The notes under the pieces: model-generated | What the model saw: only the letters and a program-made list of their open reading frames with translations | The model's database searches: none | What the model was told of the DNA's origin: nothing | Shown here: piece by piece, positions 38,830 through 60,356 of the stretch | How the letters are laid out: every line of letters starts with the position of its first letter | How positions within the stretch are numbered: the first letter of the stretch is position 1 | Position numbers and translations under genes: made by a program | Source of the DNA: Whitmania pigra | Taxonomy: Eukaryota > Annelida > Clitellata > Hirudinida > Haemopidae | Length of the DNA: 64,000 nucleotides | Assembly: GCA_021613335.1 (NCBI GenBank) | Contig: JAJTWR010000308.1 | Coordinates: 454,501-518,500 of the forward strand | Direction of reading: 5' to 3'

Positions 38830-41098
38830 CGCAATCTCTTGTAATTTACAAAACAAAATTATGTTTTAACACTTGGCCCGAAGTGTAATAGTTGGATGTA
38901 AATAAGGATATTTAAACAGATTTAGTTTAAAATCGCCATTGCAGCAATGAAAAACAAATGATACTAAATAGTCGTCACCTCCATTCACTAAATGCTGACT
39001 AAATGTTTAATTTTAAAATGTGTTTATATATTAATAAAAGTTTTTGACAATGTGCATTGTTATAAATTATAAGCAGCGTAATTTACTTTTAATAAACTAG
39101 AAAATAAATAATAATTTTGATTAATAATACATAAACTCGTTTTTTTATTATATTAATGAGCAAACAACTTCAATTTTTACAAAAATTTTTTATGATAATT
39201 TATAACAAAACTACGAAGTTCGTCCATGGCAGCTTTATACTATTACTATCTCAGGAACCAAAATTCTTATTTATTTTCCAACACGGGATACTGCTTATTG
39301 ACTTAGTAAGTAGTGATTACTCTACATATTTCTTCCCGTGCCCTGACCAAATTTAAGCAATTTACTTATCTCAACATTAGCATCAGCTTTGCTCTTAGCC
39401 TCATTTTCATTTTTTCCTACTTTATGCTGTTTCCATGATTAGTTTTTTTTTTATACATTTTCTACATTTATGGGCTCGACCCGGGTGACCACTTCACGCT
39501 GGAAAGATCTGCAAGCAAACATCTTCAGCTGAATGAAAGACCCTTTTGGGGCAAATGGACAACATACTTGGACAATTGAAGCAAGGTCATCAGCTGACTT
39601 GTCAAGACAATCTTGGCACAAAACTTGAAAGGATGTTAATTTCCCAATGTCAGACGCTGGACAAAATTCCCAGACGCACTACCTGGATCCCAGGGATTCT
39701 ACTTGTGACGCCATATAATGGGAGTAGGAAGGGCTGCCACAAAAGGCAACGAAATGCCCACAAAAAACCTCGTGGACAGCATATCATTTTGAATTAGATC
39801 TGGCCCAGGAGGGTTTGACACTGACTTATTTAAGGTAGCTTAGAGGATCTAAAGTCGATGAAAAACACAACAATCCCTAGCATTAATTTTGTTATCTTAA
39901 TATGTTATCCCTAACATTGGTGGACGGAAACTTTAGATATTTGGACGATAACAATAAAGGCGAAGCAAAGTGACGACGTGTAAAAATGTATTTAGCACTA
40001 AGAGCTCTCGACTTCAAAAAATCGATTAGACAAGAAAATTGTAAAAAAATGACTTTTGTAAAAATGAATACAAAATAAACACTACACGTCCAAGAGGTTG
40101 GAAATTTGTAGCAGGTAAAAAGAGGTCCACAAGTTGTTGCAAAATAATTTTAATTTTACTTGAAAATGCTTTAACACTTCACTTAATTCAGACTTCAAAT
40201 ACAAGCTGTAAACACAGACATTATTATTATTATTATTATTAAGTGATTAGAAGAAAAACGTTTTACTGTTAGTTGTATTGAGGGAGATATTGAGAAACAA
40301 ACAAGGAGATTCTGAACGGCCTCTTTTTAGGGATTGTCAGACCAAGAAATGACACTGTAAGTAAACTTATATCTCAGATTATTTGTATCTTGACATCATT
40401 GATTTGAATTAAATTTTAATCCTAATTCTCACCAAGCCCAACTCAAAGGGCACACATCAACAGTGATAAACTAAATCGAGTAAGCTAAGACACTTCCGAC
40501 AGCAACACACCAACAATGTAGATGCTCATGAGGAAAGTGGTTCGCGTGCAGGTTGCCAATTCAGTCTCACAAAACTATTCATATTCAGATTCAGATTCAT
40601 ATGGTCATTCATTCACAGAAAAAAAAGAATATCCACCAGCAAAACTATGATCAAAATTCAAAAGTTCTCAGCTTTAAGAGAGGAAAACAGGTTAGAAAAT
40701 GATGGTAAGATTGCTGCAAGCTCCGGATATTAAACCGACAATGACTTTAACTGAGATATGCATAGATGGTGTAAAGTATGTTGTATGACTCAGTGCTATT
40801 TTGATATCATCATCATAATCAGCATGGTCTCAGATAAGCAGTCATAGAAACCAAGTATGGGTGCATTTCGATTAGACGAACGACCTGAATGGTTGGAAAG
40901 TTCCTAAAGCCGAAATGCAGACAAATACAAGCAAATGCAACGAGGGGCTGAAGCTGACTACCAGAGAAACAATTAGCTTCCGACAGCTCGTCTTGCGACA
41001 ACTTAGCCGAGGTGAAGCCACAACATTATTTACAGAAACTTTGAAATACTTTTACACAGCAGCCATGAAGCTACAACAATGGCGACACTGCTAAACTT
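38830..41098. other. spacer between CDC27 and protein kinase D
   Basis: Both neighbours are on the minus strand, so this contains the CDC27 promoter and the kinase 3' untranslated region. There is an ATT run at about 40219-40242. The longest frame, 39546-39797, has no recognisable family and unremarkable composition. Confidence 0.45.
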
Positions 41099-51223
<10,125 letters not shown>

Positions 51224-52437
51224 GGTTAGAATAGTGCATCATCGCCAAACTGAACCTATAGCCGCTAAACCTCAGCAATATCATTCTTAATATGCAGGTC
51301 ACGTGAGCCGGTGGACGGATTCATAGCAGACTCTTTCACCCAAACAAGAGCAAATTAAAACAATTTTTAATTAATTTAAAAAAATTAATATTAACTGGTA
51401 GCTTTAAACATGTTATATTGAATACTGAATGATTTGGAAAATGATACATAAGGGATGTGGTCTAGATAATGATTGCAGAGCTGTTTACTAAACTCTGGCT
51501 TATCATATGCAAATCAATAAGTGGAAAATATTTAGACCATTTTTTCATGTAGCTGGCCATTTGAGGAGAGGCAAGTAGCCAATTATTTGTCCATCGGCCA
51601 GTTTTAGGGAAATTTTCTAAAAAGTTTAGCGAAATCCCCTCCCTCGAAAATAAGTAAAATCATGTCCCTGTTATCTAATCGCCTCAAAATTCAGTATGTA
51701 GCTATTTATATTAGGAATCTGTTTAACTTCTCCTGTGGGCTGCATACTTAAAAGATAATTTTTCGCTTTGTCCATCTAAAAGCAAGTTTTTTTTTTTGGG
51801 GGGGAATAATAACTTTTGAGTTTCCTTTCGTCTTCGGCAAATATCATTTACATATTTTAAAATGTTCTCATTCGCAGTAGCTTGATTAAGCATGATTTAA
51901 ACAATGTTTTTGCTAAACCTAATTTTAAGTGATTGAATAGTTCCAGAAAGTAAAAGTTTTTAAGACATCAAGAATAGATGAAAAAAATCAGTTGCGAAAT
52001 TTGAATGTTTCACTTCGAGAAAAATGCAAAAGTATGACGAGCTGAATTACCTTTAAAACAATAGTTCGATACTTGCGATGATAATGGTAATTGATACTAG
52101 CTTCTGCAAGGTCACAATGTGTTTCAAGTATTATTAGATATTCATTTTAAATCCAACAGGCATGATAAATCTAAAATTTTATTTTTCATAAACATCTTTT
52201 AGAGTAGTGACATTTTCATAATCATGGATAAATTAGACAGAGTCCCCGCAGCCGGTTGTCTTCGGCTGCGTCACTCAGCTCCAAATCGGCCTAAATACTG
52301 GAGCTTCCATTGGTGGAATCCCGAAGCATATCTGGGGAGAGATTAGAATCCAATTTAATATGATAATTTCAGGTGGTTTTGCTAAAATGCCTCTCGTATC
52401 TACTCGTAGCTAAGTAATTGGTCTGCACACAAAAAAA
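51224..52437. other. divergent spacer between PRKD and STOML1
   Basis: This is the likely shared promoter region of two divergent genes. At 52247-52270 a perfect 8-bp inverted repeat (cgcagccg / cggctgcg, 8-base loop) is followed by gcgtcactcagc, a CRE/AP-1-like word, about 170 bp before the STOML1 start. The sequence around 51595-51670, ending catgtccctg, resembles one end of the hAT-like MITE family. No coding exon was seen. Confidence 0.4.
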
Positions 52438-53718
52438 ATGGTGTTCGGTAAATATACTCGGCTACCTTCAAAAGATCTCGAATTTTCGGAACTAAAATTT
52501 GATGCTCTGGATGGACCTAGCTATTTCTCGTATGGGGGTCAACAAGGAAAATACAGGTCCGTCTTCACTTATTCAAGCCTAAACTCCACTTCGAGTGCAC
52601 AAGATCCAGAAGAACGTAAGCAGTCGGTAGGGTGCCTCGTGTGCTACAAAGTGGTGACTATTGTATGCTATTTAATTTTTTTAACGACGCTGCCACTTTC
52701 TCTTTTGTTCACCCTAAAAACCGTGAGGGGTTTCGAACGCATGGTGATATTCAGACTGGGTAGGTACCTCAAAACGGCAGGGCCCGGTTATGCCATAGTT
52801 CTTCCATGCATCGACAGCTGGAAGAGAGTAGACATGAGAATGAAAGCTTTTAGCGTTCCTCCTCAGAAAGTTATTACAGCCGATAACGCCGTGATAGAAA
52901 TGGGTGCTGAAGTCTTTTATAATGTTGTAGACCCATTGAGGTCCGTGAACAGCATCCAGGATTTAAACCATTCAACAAGAATCATAAGTCAGATTTCTCT
53001 TCAGAAATGCATTGGAAGAAGAAACCTCTCAGAAATTGAAACTTCAAGACAGAACATTCTAGACATTTTGAAGGAAGATGTCAATGAGACCACCAAACTT
53101 TGGGGGGTTGAAGTGGCTAAAGTTGAGTTGTCATCACCAAAACTTTATTCAAAACCAAACCATCTTGCTAATCACACCAACAATCCGCTGTCATTTTTGG
53201 GACCGGTCTTATTTCCACCTGGATCGAGCAATCCCCCAGTGGAACAACTCCAACATTTTTTTACTATGGCAGGCAAAGAGGCTGAAAACAAAGTGATGCA
53301 AAATCCAACTCAATATTTTATTTCTCCAGTTCAAACAAATGCTTATCTGAGTGCAAGCAACCTGATGAACTCCGTCGAGGAATTGATAAAAAAAGTGTCA
53401 CCTCAGTTGAATCACAACCTGGTGAAAGATTTTGGTCTCCTTTATAAATTTATCATCACGTCGGACGCTGCCAGCAACGAAGAGAACGGAATATTTTACC
53501 TGGACCTCAAAGTTGGAGAAGGACAGGTAGGCACTGGTTACCCATTCTTAAAGGAGGCCGATGTTGTTTTGACGATGACAAAGACAGTTTTAGAAGACCT
53601 GATGTCAGGAAAACTGAATCCATTCAATGCTTTTATGAGTAGCCAGCTCTCTGTTTCAGGCAATTTAAAAGGAGCTATGAAGCTAGGAAACCTCATAGAA
53701 AACTTGAAAAAAAATTAG
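52438..53718 (+). CDS. STOML1: stomatin-like protein 1 (SPFH plus SCP2 domains), intronless
   Basis: One uninterrupted frame of 426 residues (human STOML1 about 398; C. elegans UNC-24 has the same architecture). The N-terminal region is tyrosine-rich and cytosolic. A hydrophobic hairpin spans about 66-93, and the SPFH/PHB domain follows from about 95 to 235 (RGFERMVIFRLGRYLKTAGPG, then AVIEMGAEVFYNVVDP). The C-terminal part, about 300-424, is an SCP2 sterol-carrier fold (SDAASNEENGIFYLDLKVGEG, PFNAFMSSQLSVSGNLKGAMKL). Known role: a membrane scaffold of late endosomes or plasma membrane affecting lipid distribution and acid-sensing channels. The start is the first ATG, just after an A-run. The lack of any intron contrasts with the 4 to 21 coding exons of the large neighbouring genes. 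Confidence 0.93.
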   Translation: MVFGKYTRLPSKDLEFSELKFDALDGPSYFSYGGQQGKYRSVFTYSSLNSTSSAQDPEERKQSVGCLVCYKVVTIVCYLIFLTTLPLSLLFTLKTVRGFERMVIFRLGRYLKTAGPGYAIVLPCIDSWKRVDMRMKAFSVPPQKVITADNAVIEMGAEVFYNVVDPLRSVNSIQDLNHSTRIISQISLQKCIGRRNLSEIETSRQNILDILKEDVNETTKLWGVEVAKVELSSPKLYSKPNHLANHTNNPLSFLGPVLFPPGSSNPPVEQLQHFFTMAGKEAENKVMQNPTQYFISPVQTNAYLSASNLMNSVEELIKKVSPQLNHNLVKDFGLLYKFIITSDAASNEENGIFYLDLKVGEGQVGTGYPFLKEADVVLTMTKTVLEDLMSGKLNPFNAFMSSQLSVSGNLKGAMKLGNLIENLKKN

Positions 53719-53774
53719 GCCAAAATTGTTAAATGAATTTCTCTGATGACATTTTTGAAGAATTACAAAACACT

Positions 53775-53949
53775 TTTAATGTGATTGGGCTTTTCTTTTT
53801 GTCTAGAGTAAATTATGTAAACAAGTACTTTAAATATTATCTTGAGTGTAATCTACAGTGTAAAATACAGTCTGGTCGTTTGTTAATTTTCAACGTGATC
53901 TCTAATGCCTGCCATCTGTAAAAACATAAGTTGTTAGTTTCTTAATAAA
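53775..53949. promoter_or_regulatory. overlapping poly-A signals of STOML1 and RAD51C
   Basis: On the plus strand AATAAA at 53944-53949 is the first standard signal after the STOML1 stop, and it overlaps the last codons of RAD51C. On the minus strand ATTAAA at 53780-53775 is a candidate RAD51C signal lying inside the STOML1 3' region. If both are used, the two mature transcripts overlap tail-to-tail. Confidence 0.45.
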
Positions 53950-55451
53950 TTCTTTTAGCATGAATCCTTCCAAGCACACTAACAGTCACTTGATAGGGTA
54001 CTGAGAGTTCTCTCTTGGATGGGGATTTGTAGAGAAGGGCATGCCTAACCATACCCACCCAATGCAAAACCACCCTGTAAGTGCATGAATGACCCCAAGC
54101 ATCTCCAAGTGCAGGAACCAGGTTTGAACTTGCACCGCCCCCAAACTTGGTTGTCATGTGGTTAGTCAATACCACCTTAAATAAGAAAACGAATTTCCTT
54201 TGGAATGTTGTGAACAGTTTATGATAAGTTGCAATCTAATGACATCTGAGAGCAAATATGTGCTACTGGATCATTATGCAACAATTCCTTAAAATGACTA
54301 ACAGCAAGTTGATAAACTGTGCAGAATTTGTTGAGACTTTGTGAAACGATGCCAAGCAGACGAGTTCTGAGCTGGAAGTCATCAAAATCTTGTCTGAATA
54401 CATGTGCAATGCTGTCAATGATTATCAATTTAACCTGAAATGATACAATTAGAGCACCTCTATTTATTATGTCTTATTAGGTTTTCTACACTAAATCATA
54501 ATCATACTTTTTTAGTTTTCAAAAATTCTTCTAATGTGTACATCAAGGCAATCAGCTGGATATAGTCAAAGCAACGAAAGTAATGAATCCTTGACAATAT
54601 GCCTTTGACATGAAAGTCATCCATGTCATCATCATCATCTGTAATTAAGAATTTATGTTGAATTCTAAACGTCTGAAGCAATGAAAGTGAAAAACCGACC
54701 TTCATCCAATGGAAAGCAACTTAAGTCTTTGGCAAGAGATGAGTGGCAATGAAGCACAGTGGCCTTGGCTATTTCAGTCACTCTTTCCACCATAAAGCTA
54801 CCCTCTGTGTCAATGAAAATAGCTTCTCCATCCAGTCCACCACAGCTTTGAGGAATTTGCACATCAACAGCCAACTGGAAACTTTTAAATTACAGATTTT
54901 TAACCTTAAATAAAATTGTATACTAAAGCATGATGGCTTTGAAAGTTGTTTGTCTAAATACCATAACTGGGTCTTTCCAATACCAGAACAGCCACACACT
55001 TCTGTTATCTTTCCAATCTGTATTCCTCCATCAAAAAGTTCATCGAGATGTTTCGAGAAGGTAACAATACTTAATTTTTCTTGATTCAATATCTGAAAAA
55101 CTGTTTTTGAACGTTCTTGTGAACAATAAGCACTTGGTTCAGATTCTTTCCTTAATGAGGCTTTGACGAGTTGGAGGAGTGAAAGAGCTTCATCAGCAGA
55201 AATATCAAGTTCTGAAATTTTCAAGTAAGCAACAACACAAGTTTTATCGAACAAGGCTTCAATTATAAAATAATTTTTGTACAACATTATTACTAGAAAT
55301 TTATATAATTCATTTAATTTATGTAAGACTAACCCCGGCTTAATTCACAAGCTTTGAAATCAATTATATCGCTAACGACAGCAAAACCGGCACTGGACAG
55401 CTTCGAAAAAAGAATCCGATGCAACGGAAAAGTATCCAAGCTTCTCTGCAT
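53942..55451 (-). CDS. RAD51C: RAD51C, RecA-family recombination paralogue
   Basis: Six coding exons, 5' to 3': 55451-55334, 55211-54962, 54881-54700, 54638-54508, 54434-54303, 54175-53942. They total 348 residues (human 376), with phases consistent. The N-terminus [10 protein letters not shown] corresponds to human MQRDLVSFPL. A helix-hairpin-helix-like domain is followed by the ATPase core: Walker A GCSGIGKT at 113-120, [22 protein letters not shown], the Walker B strand [17 protein letters not shown], then [10 protein letters not shown] and [11 protein letters not shown]. Known role: homologous recombination as part of the BCDX2 and CX3 paralogue complexes. The acceptor of exon 3 was set at the AG that restores TQLCFQLAVD. 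The C-terminal tail after LYKSPSKRE is short and lacks the vertebrate basic extension. Confidence 0.95.
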
Positions 55452-58017
55452 AATTCACGAATTAATAACCAAAACTTTACGATCTCATCATGTATTTACT
55501 TATCCCGTGAGTCCATCTAAATCCCGCCTAAAATGTTAGAACTAAAAGTTAGCTTAAATGTCAAACCTGTAAAGTAGTAAATCATTTTACTAATAGAATA
55601 AAAAAACATTTGACGTAATTAAAAATTATTTTTAGTTAATTTACTAAAGTGTAATGTAATTACATAATGCAAGCACAGATTTAGCAATGCTTAAAATAAC
55701 TTGAAATCATCATAATAACGACGATGGTTTCAAAAACGTTTTTAAGTTTGTTTCATTTTGCAGTATATTTTGCTTTATATAGATTTGTTTAGAGTTTAAC
55801 TTTAGTGACAAGCAGTGATGAGAAGCTACTAACTATAAGTAGTTAACTACTTTGCAAGTAGTTAAGGAGTAGTTACTAACTACTTATTTAAAAAGTAGTT
55901 AAAAATAGATACTATCTGCGAACAAAACAACTACTGCATTTCTTCCATGAAATGAAATGGTGAACAGATTTTCACTGACTGATCGAAAAATTATTTTGTA
56001 ACTGCAAACACATCAAAATGTAATTTAGACTACAACATTTCAAAATTGTTTTAGATTGTTTAGGATCTTAACTTTGTACATACTAATTTAGAAAAAGTGA
56101 AATGTTTAGGATATTAATCATATCCTAATACAATTTTAAACATATCATAAACGTTTTTTGTACATTTGCTTTAACTGGTTTGAAACTCATAATAATAAGA
56201 ATTTGTTCTATCTTTAATTCTTTATTAATTATGATTGGTAGTTTTGATTTGAACAGTTCTAAAAAATTTTCGACTTCGTCGGGCTTTCGTCCCTTTGCTA
56301 AACTTGAGCCCCTCCCCCCCCCCCCAGCATTTTTCGCTGGTTGCGCCACTGCCCACAAAGAATTATGAATAACATGTTAAAATCAGGCAGATATTTTATA
56401 AACTACAGCTGCAGAAATTTACCTAGAGTAATCGGGCTCTAGAGTTTTATTTCCCAGGAAATGTCATGCTTTAAAGCTTTGTAAGCGGTCATCCAAACTC
56501 TAAAATAATACATTATTTATGTTTGCAAAATAATCTAAACTGGAACTGTTAGTGGTCTTCCTCAGCTCCATACTCTTTATTATGAGGGTTTAAGTGATAA
56601 CATTTGTTGTGATAGTCACTAATCAATTTATGATATTTTAAATGACCGAGAATTGTAATCCTATAAAGACTCTTGAGATCTAAATCCATAATTTATGACG
56701 ACGGTGAAGTTAGCAAGACTTCAGCAAGAACTTTGACATCCAATAACTCTGGAACGCATAAAGCTTTATGTTTTTAGCTTTATAATAAGCACTTGGTGTT
56801 TTTGTTAGAAAGGTCTTGCTTTAGCAAATGATGCGCGTAAAAAATAGTGTATCTTGAATAAAAATGAATTTTTGGTTAACGTATAAAGCTTTGAAACTTG
56901 TTCAGATTTTTTTTGAGCTTGTTCCAGATCGTGATGATTCAAGTATATCTAGTTCTTCCTAATTATGAAATTCGCAATTGCTCTTTTGGGTTGAAAAATG
57001 AGATTTTCCCGAAATGTCATAATAATAATGATCTATTTGGTTTCTTATTGATTTTGAGATAAATGTTAAGTAATTGGATTTCTGTTGCTTGCAGGTTTAT
57101 ATTTGTAATTTCAACGAAAACAACAATTCGTTTTTCCAAAAGCAACTGACAAAAACATGTCTTGCCCATTCACGAGCCAAACTAAAATTCTGACTGAGCC
57201 TACCTGTGACAGTTGTGCGCCCGCATGGCCTAAAGGGCAAGGCTGCGCCTCTCACGATGGCAGCACGGGGTTCAAATCCCGCTGCGGGAGCACCGTCCAA
57301 ATCATCTAGATATGCAACTGACGTTAATAAAACATTACTTTTTTTACCTGTGGCAGTTCATTCCAGCGTCCAGCTCGGTATTTTGTTCAATCGTACCAGT
57401 CGAATTAAGGAATATATATTTTGGTGGCCACAAATGGACCCCTCGAAAATGGAAAATGCCATATACTGTCCTTTAAGCTCAAGTCATTAAATCAGGATCA
57501 GTTAATTATCGCAGCACATTAAAAATATTACTAAAAAAAGTAACTACTTTTTCAGTTAATTTTTATTTCATTAATAACTTTTAAAATATAAAATGTTGTT
57601 TTCGTCATGCAATCACAAATTACGGCACGAAGCAAAGTGTATATTTTGTTAAGAATAGATGGTTTTATGAATCGTCCATTATACAAATGTTTTAGAAATT
57701 CTTGAAAGTTATTAATACACATTAATAAGCTATTAATTATCGAACATTTGAATCTTAACAAAAACAGATAATTATTAATGAGTTCATAATTTTCCTCATC
57801 GGATCACGACGAATCACCCTGTAAATCCTTACGATCTCCACATATTTAAGAAGAGGAGATTCTGAAAATAACGAAAATGATGATCTGTTAATTTATACAA
57901 CTTCTCTAATTTTTAAAATGTCTCATTTTTACAAATAACCACTATTTTTCCAATAACTATGACTCGCTCATTTCAACTATTTCTTTTTGCAGAATTATGA
58001 AGCAAGTAAAGCCTCCG
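55452..58017. other. repeat-rich intergenic region
   Basis: About 55815-55920 has a cagtgatgagaagctactaact start followed by repeated agtagtta(a)ctac words, like the end of a hAT-type element, but no matching second end was found. A C-run sits at about 56312-56325. A SINE is at 57215-57344. No host exon was recognised. Confidence 0.45.
57215..57344 (+). mobile_element. tRNA-derived SINE, copy 4
   Basis: About 130 bp, beginning gtgcgcccgcatggccta and ending cgttaataaaacattac plus a T-run. Flanks tacctgtgacagtt (57201-57214) and tacctgtggcagtt (57345-57358) give a 14-bp duplication with one mismatch. The A box (tggcctaaagg) is slightly diverged from copy 1; the B box is intact (ggttcaaatccc). 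Confidence 0.9.
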
Positions 58018-58943
58018 TTATCTCGAGCAATATAACATCAAGTTGATACAAAACCAACTTGTCACTGAATATTGCAAACTCAGAGGAACAGCTGCATTTT
58101 TGAAAAAAGATATGGTCTTGTTTGGAGATCCCTTCCTCAGAACAAAGGCAAGCTTTCCTCTGTGCTTCAGATCGTAGGTGTCAATCCCCAGCGATGCCAA
58201 ATAAGATTGAATGCTTTTGTCTATAATTTCTGTAAGATCGCCGCATGACTGTCCGACCACAATAGTGCCGATGGGCAGAGACTTGTATCATTTGAATACA
58301 ATTAACGTTGAAATTGTAAAAACTTAAATAACTAAATAAATAATTAAATATCATTAAGTCTATGATCACAGGATTTATGATTATAAATTATAAGTATTTC
58401 TAAAATATATATAAAGTGAATATCATTTGTATTTTAAACTAATTAGTCATTAATTAGGATGTTTCCTAACATCCAAGTATCTCCTCAGTGTTAAGGACTG
58501 ATATAAGCCCATCCCAAAATTGAAATTACGAAGCTTGGAGATTGAGCAGTTGGTAGAATCAAGTTCAATGGTGTTTATGCCTCTGCTATCCTTCAGAATA
58601 GACGTTGAGCCAATGACCTTTATGAAGCAGTCATTAATGATTCCATAAGCATTGCTATATCCCCAACTACTGATGCTCATCAAACAGGGGCCTGATAATA
58701 AAGGAAACCATTTTATGGAATGTTACGAAATAATTTCAACGTTAAATTTAATTAATTAAATATTAAAATAATGTAAATGTTAGTTACTAACTGCAATAAA
58801 AACTACATTTTAGTTGATTATGGATTTTAATTTTCTTACATTTATTTTAAAAGCAAAGAAAAGTCTTACTCACGTTTGTTTGAATACATCTTACAGCTCG
58901 ACAAATTCCCCCGATAGAGTTGGATTGGCAAATCCATAAACAT
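58018..58943 (-). CDS. small secreted-type FAM3/ILEI-domain protein
   Basis: Three exons, 58943-58874, 58691-58471 and 58281-58018, join in frame to 184 residues. A TGA stands in frame two codons before the chosen ATG. Residues about 25-95 (SISSWGYSNAYGIIND, then RGINTIELD) and about 98-165 (PIGTIVVGQSCGDLTEIIDK, SYLASLGIDTYDLKHRGKLA, VLRKGSP) follow the pattern of the FAM3/ILEI fold: ISV..GF.dGN.a, RGiNvvvLd, dGTiVlv...DD, lg..lG.r..waFvg.KG. Related domains occur in FAM3 cytokine-like proteins and the POMGNT1 stem. No clear signal peptide is visible with this start, so an upstream exon is possible. It lies only 160 bp downstream of MRPS12, same strand. Family assignment is moderate; function unknown. 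Confidence 0.58.
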
Positions 58944-59104
58944 GGATCAGTTCCTCATTCCGTCATATAATTGTACTTGGTAAAAAAAGGAACATTGGAA
59001 ATAATTGGATTAGCACAATAGTCCACATTCCAATTCTGAAAACCTTTGAGAATTTGAATCCAGATCGAAATTATTTTGTCCACTCAGTCTGACACTTAAA
59101 AGTG

Positions 59105-59539
59105 TCACTGCTGAACTTTCTTGACATGTTGAAGATCATGCTTTCCTCTTACACATGTTAATTTAACTCCGGGCAAGTCCTTTGCTTTGCCACCCCTGAC
59201 CAAGACAACATGATGCTCCTGAAGATTGTGTGCAACGCCAGGTATGTATGCAACAGTCTCTTTTCCATTGCTGAGCCAAACTTGAACACACTTTCTGTTG
59301 GCTGAGTTAGGTTTCTTCGGTTTTCTAATAATTGTTTTAAGGACAACCCCCTTCAAAAATGGTTTGCCACCAGTGTAGCTCACTCTTTTCCTGCTGAATC
59401 GAGCAAGTCCCTTTTCAATCCGTCTTCTCAAAAATTTACTGAGGTCCTCTTGAAATGAAAACGTTTCAAAGTTCCTGATGTTTGTGCTTTGAAAATTAAC
59501 AAATGTGGGCTTCAAGATGGAAGTTACTCTGGAAATCAT
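59105..59539 (-). CDS. MRPS12: mitochondrial small ribosomal protein uS12m
   Basis: Single frame; from the chosen start it gives 144 residues (human MRPS12 138). An N-terminal basic stretch of about 35 residues looks like a mitochondrial presequence. It is followed by the uS12 fold: [20 protein letters not shown], the decoding-centre loop [18 protein letters not shown], and [36 protein letters not shown]. The frame continues upstream to an ATG at 59632, but the start at 59539 ([11 protein letters not shown]) fits the family length and gives a better presequence. The W in VQVW is where family members usually have R. The product is part of the mitoribosomal 28S subunit at the decoding centre. 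Confidence 0.94.
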   Translation of the reverse strand: MISRVTSILKPTFVNFQSTNIRNFETFSFQEDLSKFLRRRIEKGLARFSRKRVSYTGGKPFLKGVVLKTIIRKPKKPNSANRKCVQVWLSNGKETVAYIPGVAHNLQEHHVVLVRGGKAKDLPGVKLTCVRGKHDLQHVKKVQQ

Positions 59540-59684
59540 ATTAGTGCTACAAGATGGAGCAAGAGATTTTGTGAAAGTTGAACCAGCGTCATATGAGCAT
59601 GCCTTTAAAATGTAAACAAAATGGGCCAGCACGGTTTCGCAAAAATAAACAAAAACAAATATAAAACAAAGAGGAGTAGTGTGA

Positions 59685-60116
59685 TTAATTAATATTTATG
59701 TAGTATTTTAAACAAAAATAATGGCTGCAGATCCAATCGCTGCCATATTGAAGAACTTTGTCCGGTATCCTCTGGCAGTAGCGATGGTACCATCGGAAGC
59801 ACCCGTCGCAAGAGGCCATGTCTTCATTCTCCCTCCTAGGTGTCTTGATCCAGTTTAGCTTGCAGTCGCACCACACTTTAACCTTCACCATACCATAGTC
59901 TTTGCGAACCTTTTGAAAATTAATTTAGTAAATTACATTATTTTCTAGTACTGCCAAAAAATGTTAGGTTACCTTTACTCCGGTAATTGGTATGTTGACC
60001 TCTTCATTCCTGAAGGACCGGATTATGGCATCCCTCAGGCTTCCCTGCTCGTATTGGCAACCACTAGGGTCATTGCCAGAGCACAAATTTGATGAGTTCA
60101 GTTTGGAGATCAAGCT
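59685..60116 (-). CDS. PHD-finger tail of a Ulp1/C48-type element or derived gene (partial)
   Basis: Two exons, 60116-59973 and 59909-59685, joined at phase 0. The first has [20 protein letters not shown], the second a C4HC3-like finger: WCDC, then [15 protein letters not shown] and a WIC at the end. This layout (G.DP....Y.Q..LR block, a V-rich spacer, then a PHD finger with C..C..WYH..C) matches the C-terminal parts of invertebrate proteins that carry an Ulp1-like protease and a PHD finger, many of them transposon-derived. The protease part is not found upstream, and no start codon is assigned. The last Cys pair is spaced C-x4-C, wider than the normal C-x2-C, so the finger may be damaged. 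It is probably a gene fragment or relic. Confidence 0.45.
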
Positions 60117-60153
60117 CTGAGAAGTTAAACGTGCTAGCTATTTTTAAACAATG
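60085..60153. repeat. 69-bp perfect direct repeat, first copy
   Basis: The 69 bases 60085-60153 recur identically at 60288-60356, 203 bp away. The repeated block covers the acceptor and first ~32 bases of the PHD-fragment exon, so the second copy is a duplicated, incomplete exon start. Confidence 0.95.
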
Positions 60154-60287
60154 GCTTTTTTCACCGTGCTAGTGGAAGTTGTGTCTAGATAATGACTCGT
60201 ATCTCTTAAATTATTCACAACTTAGAACTTTTAAATACATGAAAATATTGCCAAATGTTTCTAGATTAATTATATGGCTTTTGTTTT

Positions 60288-60356
60288 AAATTTGATGAGT
60301 TCAGTTTGGAGATCAAGCTCTGAGAAGTTAAACGTGCTAGCTATTTTTAAACAATG
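60288..60356. repeat. 69-bp perfect direct repeat, second copy
   Basis: Identical to 60085-60153. On the minus strand it contains a duplicated splice acceptor followed by sequence that leaves the PHD-fragment reading frame. Confidence 0.95.

Noticed and set aside
39546..39797. 83-codon frame between CDC27 and PRKD
   Set aside because: Has a Met and moderate length but no recognisable motif; Arg/Lys-rich end resembles chance coding.
55815..55920. Complete hAT transposon
   Set aside because: The left end looks hAT-like (cagtgatgagaagctac...), but no matching inverted right end or 8-bp duplication was found.
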